A stretch of DNA of 14,036 bases from Nitrospirae bacterium CG1_02_44_142 (lineage in GTDB: Bacteria > Nitrospirota > Thermodesulfovibrionia > Thermodesulfovibrionales > UBA1546). The position numbers and the translations under genes are program-made. Position 1 is the first letter of the stretch. Every line of letters begins with the position of its first letter. The notes under the pieces were generated by a model. The model saw only the letters and a program-made list of their open reading frames with translations. It did not search any database and was not told the DNA's origin. Shown one piece after another: positions 13,778-14,036 of the stretch. The DNA lies in NCBI GenBank assembly GCA_001871685.1, contig MNVK01000130.1, forward strand, positions 1 through 14,036, written 5' to 3'.

Positions 13778-14036
13778 TTGATACAGAAAAGATTCATATC
13801 GTACTCTCTGGTAATTCACCTGCTTGCGATGTCCCTTCTTTTTATCGCCCCTGCAAAGAAGGAGCAAAGGGGACAGCCGTTTTCTGCGAGGCTTGTTACA
13901 GCAGAGGAGATAGGTCTGGGAGGCGGGGACAGGACAGCGCATCAAAGTCCGAAGGTTATGCTGCCGCCTATGCCGGCAAAACCCGCATCCTTGCCTCGCT
14001 CCTCTAAGAAGCCTTCTATCCCCTCTGCCCCATCCA
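13778..14036 (+). CDS. TonB-like energy transducer, N-terminal part only
   Basis: The open frame runs off the window. It starts KRFISYSLVIHLLAMSLLFIAPAKKE, a short basic end followed by one membrane helix, as in TonB anchors. A periplasmic stretch then becomes rich in proline, serine and lysine (LPPMPAKPASLPRSSKKP), typical of the TonB spacer. The start is uncertain: TTG at 13778 is the first usable codon after an in-frame stop at 13769, with no obvious ribosome site, and the first ATG (13829) falls within the helix. TolA or another proline-rich membrane protein remains possible because the C-terminal domain is not visible. Confidence 0.6.
   Translation, partial: MIQKRFISYSLVIHLLAMSLLFIAPAKKEQRGQPFSARLVTAEEIGLGGGDRTAHQSPKVMLPPMPAKPASLPRSSKKPSIPSAPS

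Overview
The window reads as ordinary chromosome from a Gram-negative, probably anaerobic bacterium. A CooC-type nickel-insertase ATPase beside a folate C1 enzyme points to carbon monoxide dehydrogenase and acetyl-CoA-pathway metabolism. A LarC homologue and a TonB-like start are also present. This mix, together with the G-rich palindromes written into coding sequence, fits Nitrospirota (Thermodesulfovibrio relatives) or a neighbouring deltaproteobacterial-type lineage. That placement is inference; there is no rRNA or other phylogenetic marker here.

Layout. (1) 2-1222, plus: the 3' part of lysA, with its 5' end cut by the window edge. (2) 1231-1418: a noncoding, long imperfect palindrome between convergent genes. 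(3) 1430-4451, minus: an HD-GYP-type protein, a 258-bp gap with a possible structured RNA, cooC, and a 5-formyltetrahydrofolate cyclo-ligase gene overlapping the cooC end. (4) 4603-6790, plus: argD and argF, two arginine-biosynthesis genes; short inverted and tandem repeats flank argF. (5) 6850-8133, minus: larC, interrupted in frame by three repeat-derived segments. (6) 8152-8747, minus: a MazF-type toxin and a ribbon-helix-helix-like antitoxin behind a near-consensus promoter. (7) 8816-13674, plus: a tight run of coaX, a galT-like gene, a UspA gene and a JAMM/Mov34 peptidase gene, followed by two AT-rich genes (FAD oxidoreductase and multi-pass membrane protein). (8) 13778-14036, plus: the beginning of a TonB-like gene, truncated by the window edge. 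No gene-free stretch exceeds 300 bases.

How the genes fit together. lysA, argD and argF are amino-acid biosynthesis. cooC with the folate cyclo-ligase suggests support of CODH/acetyl-CoA synthase and its tetrahydrofolate branch. coaX supplies phosphopantothenate for coenzyme A. The coaX-galT-uspA-JAMM genes overlap or are spaced by one base and are very likely cotranscribed. The two AT-rich genes after them look like a later addition.

The most unusual material is repeat biology rather than a new gene system. larC carries two copies of a G-run palindrome and a 7-bp tandem array whose unit is not a multiple of three. There is also a 188-bp hairpin-like element and a candidate structured RNA upstream of cooC. 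No CRISPR array, complete insertion sequence, tRNA or rRNA was seen.
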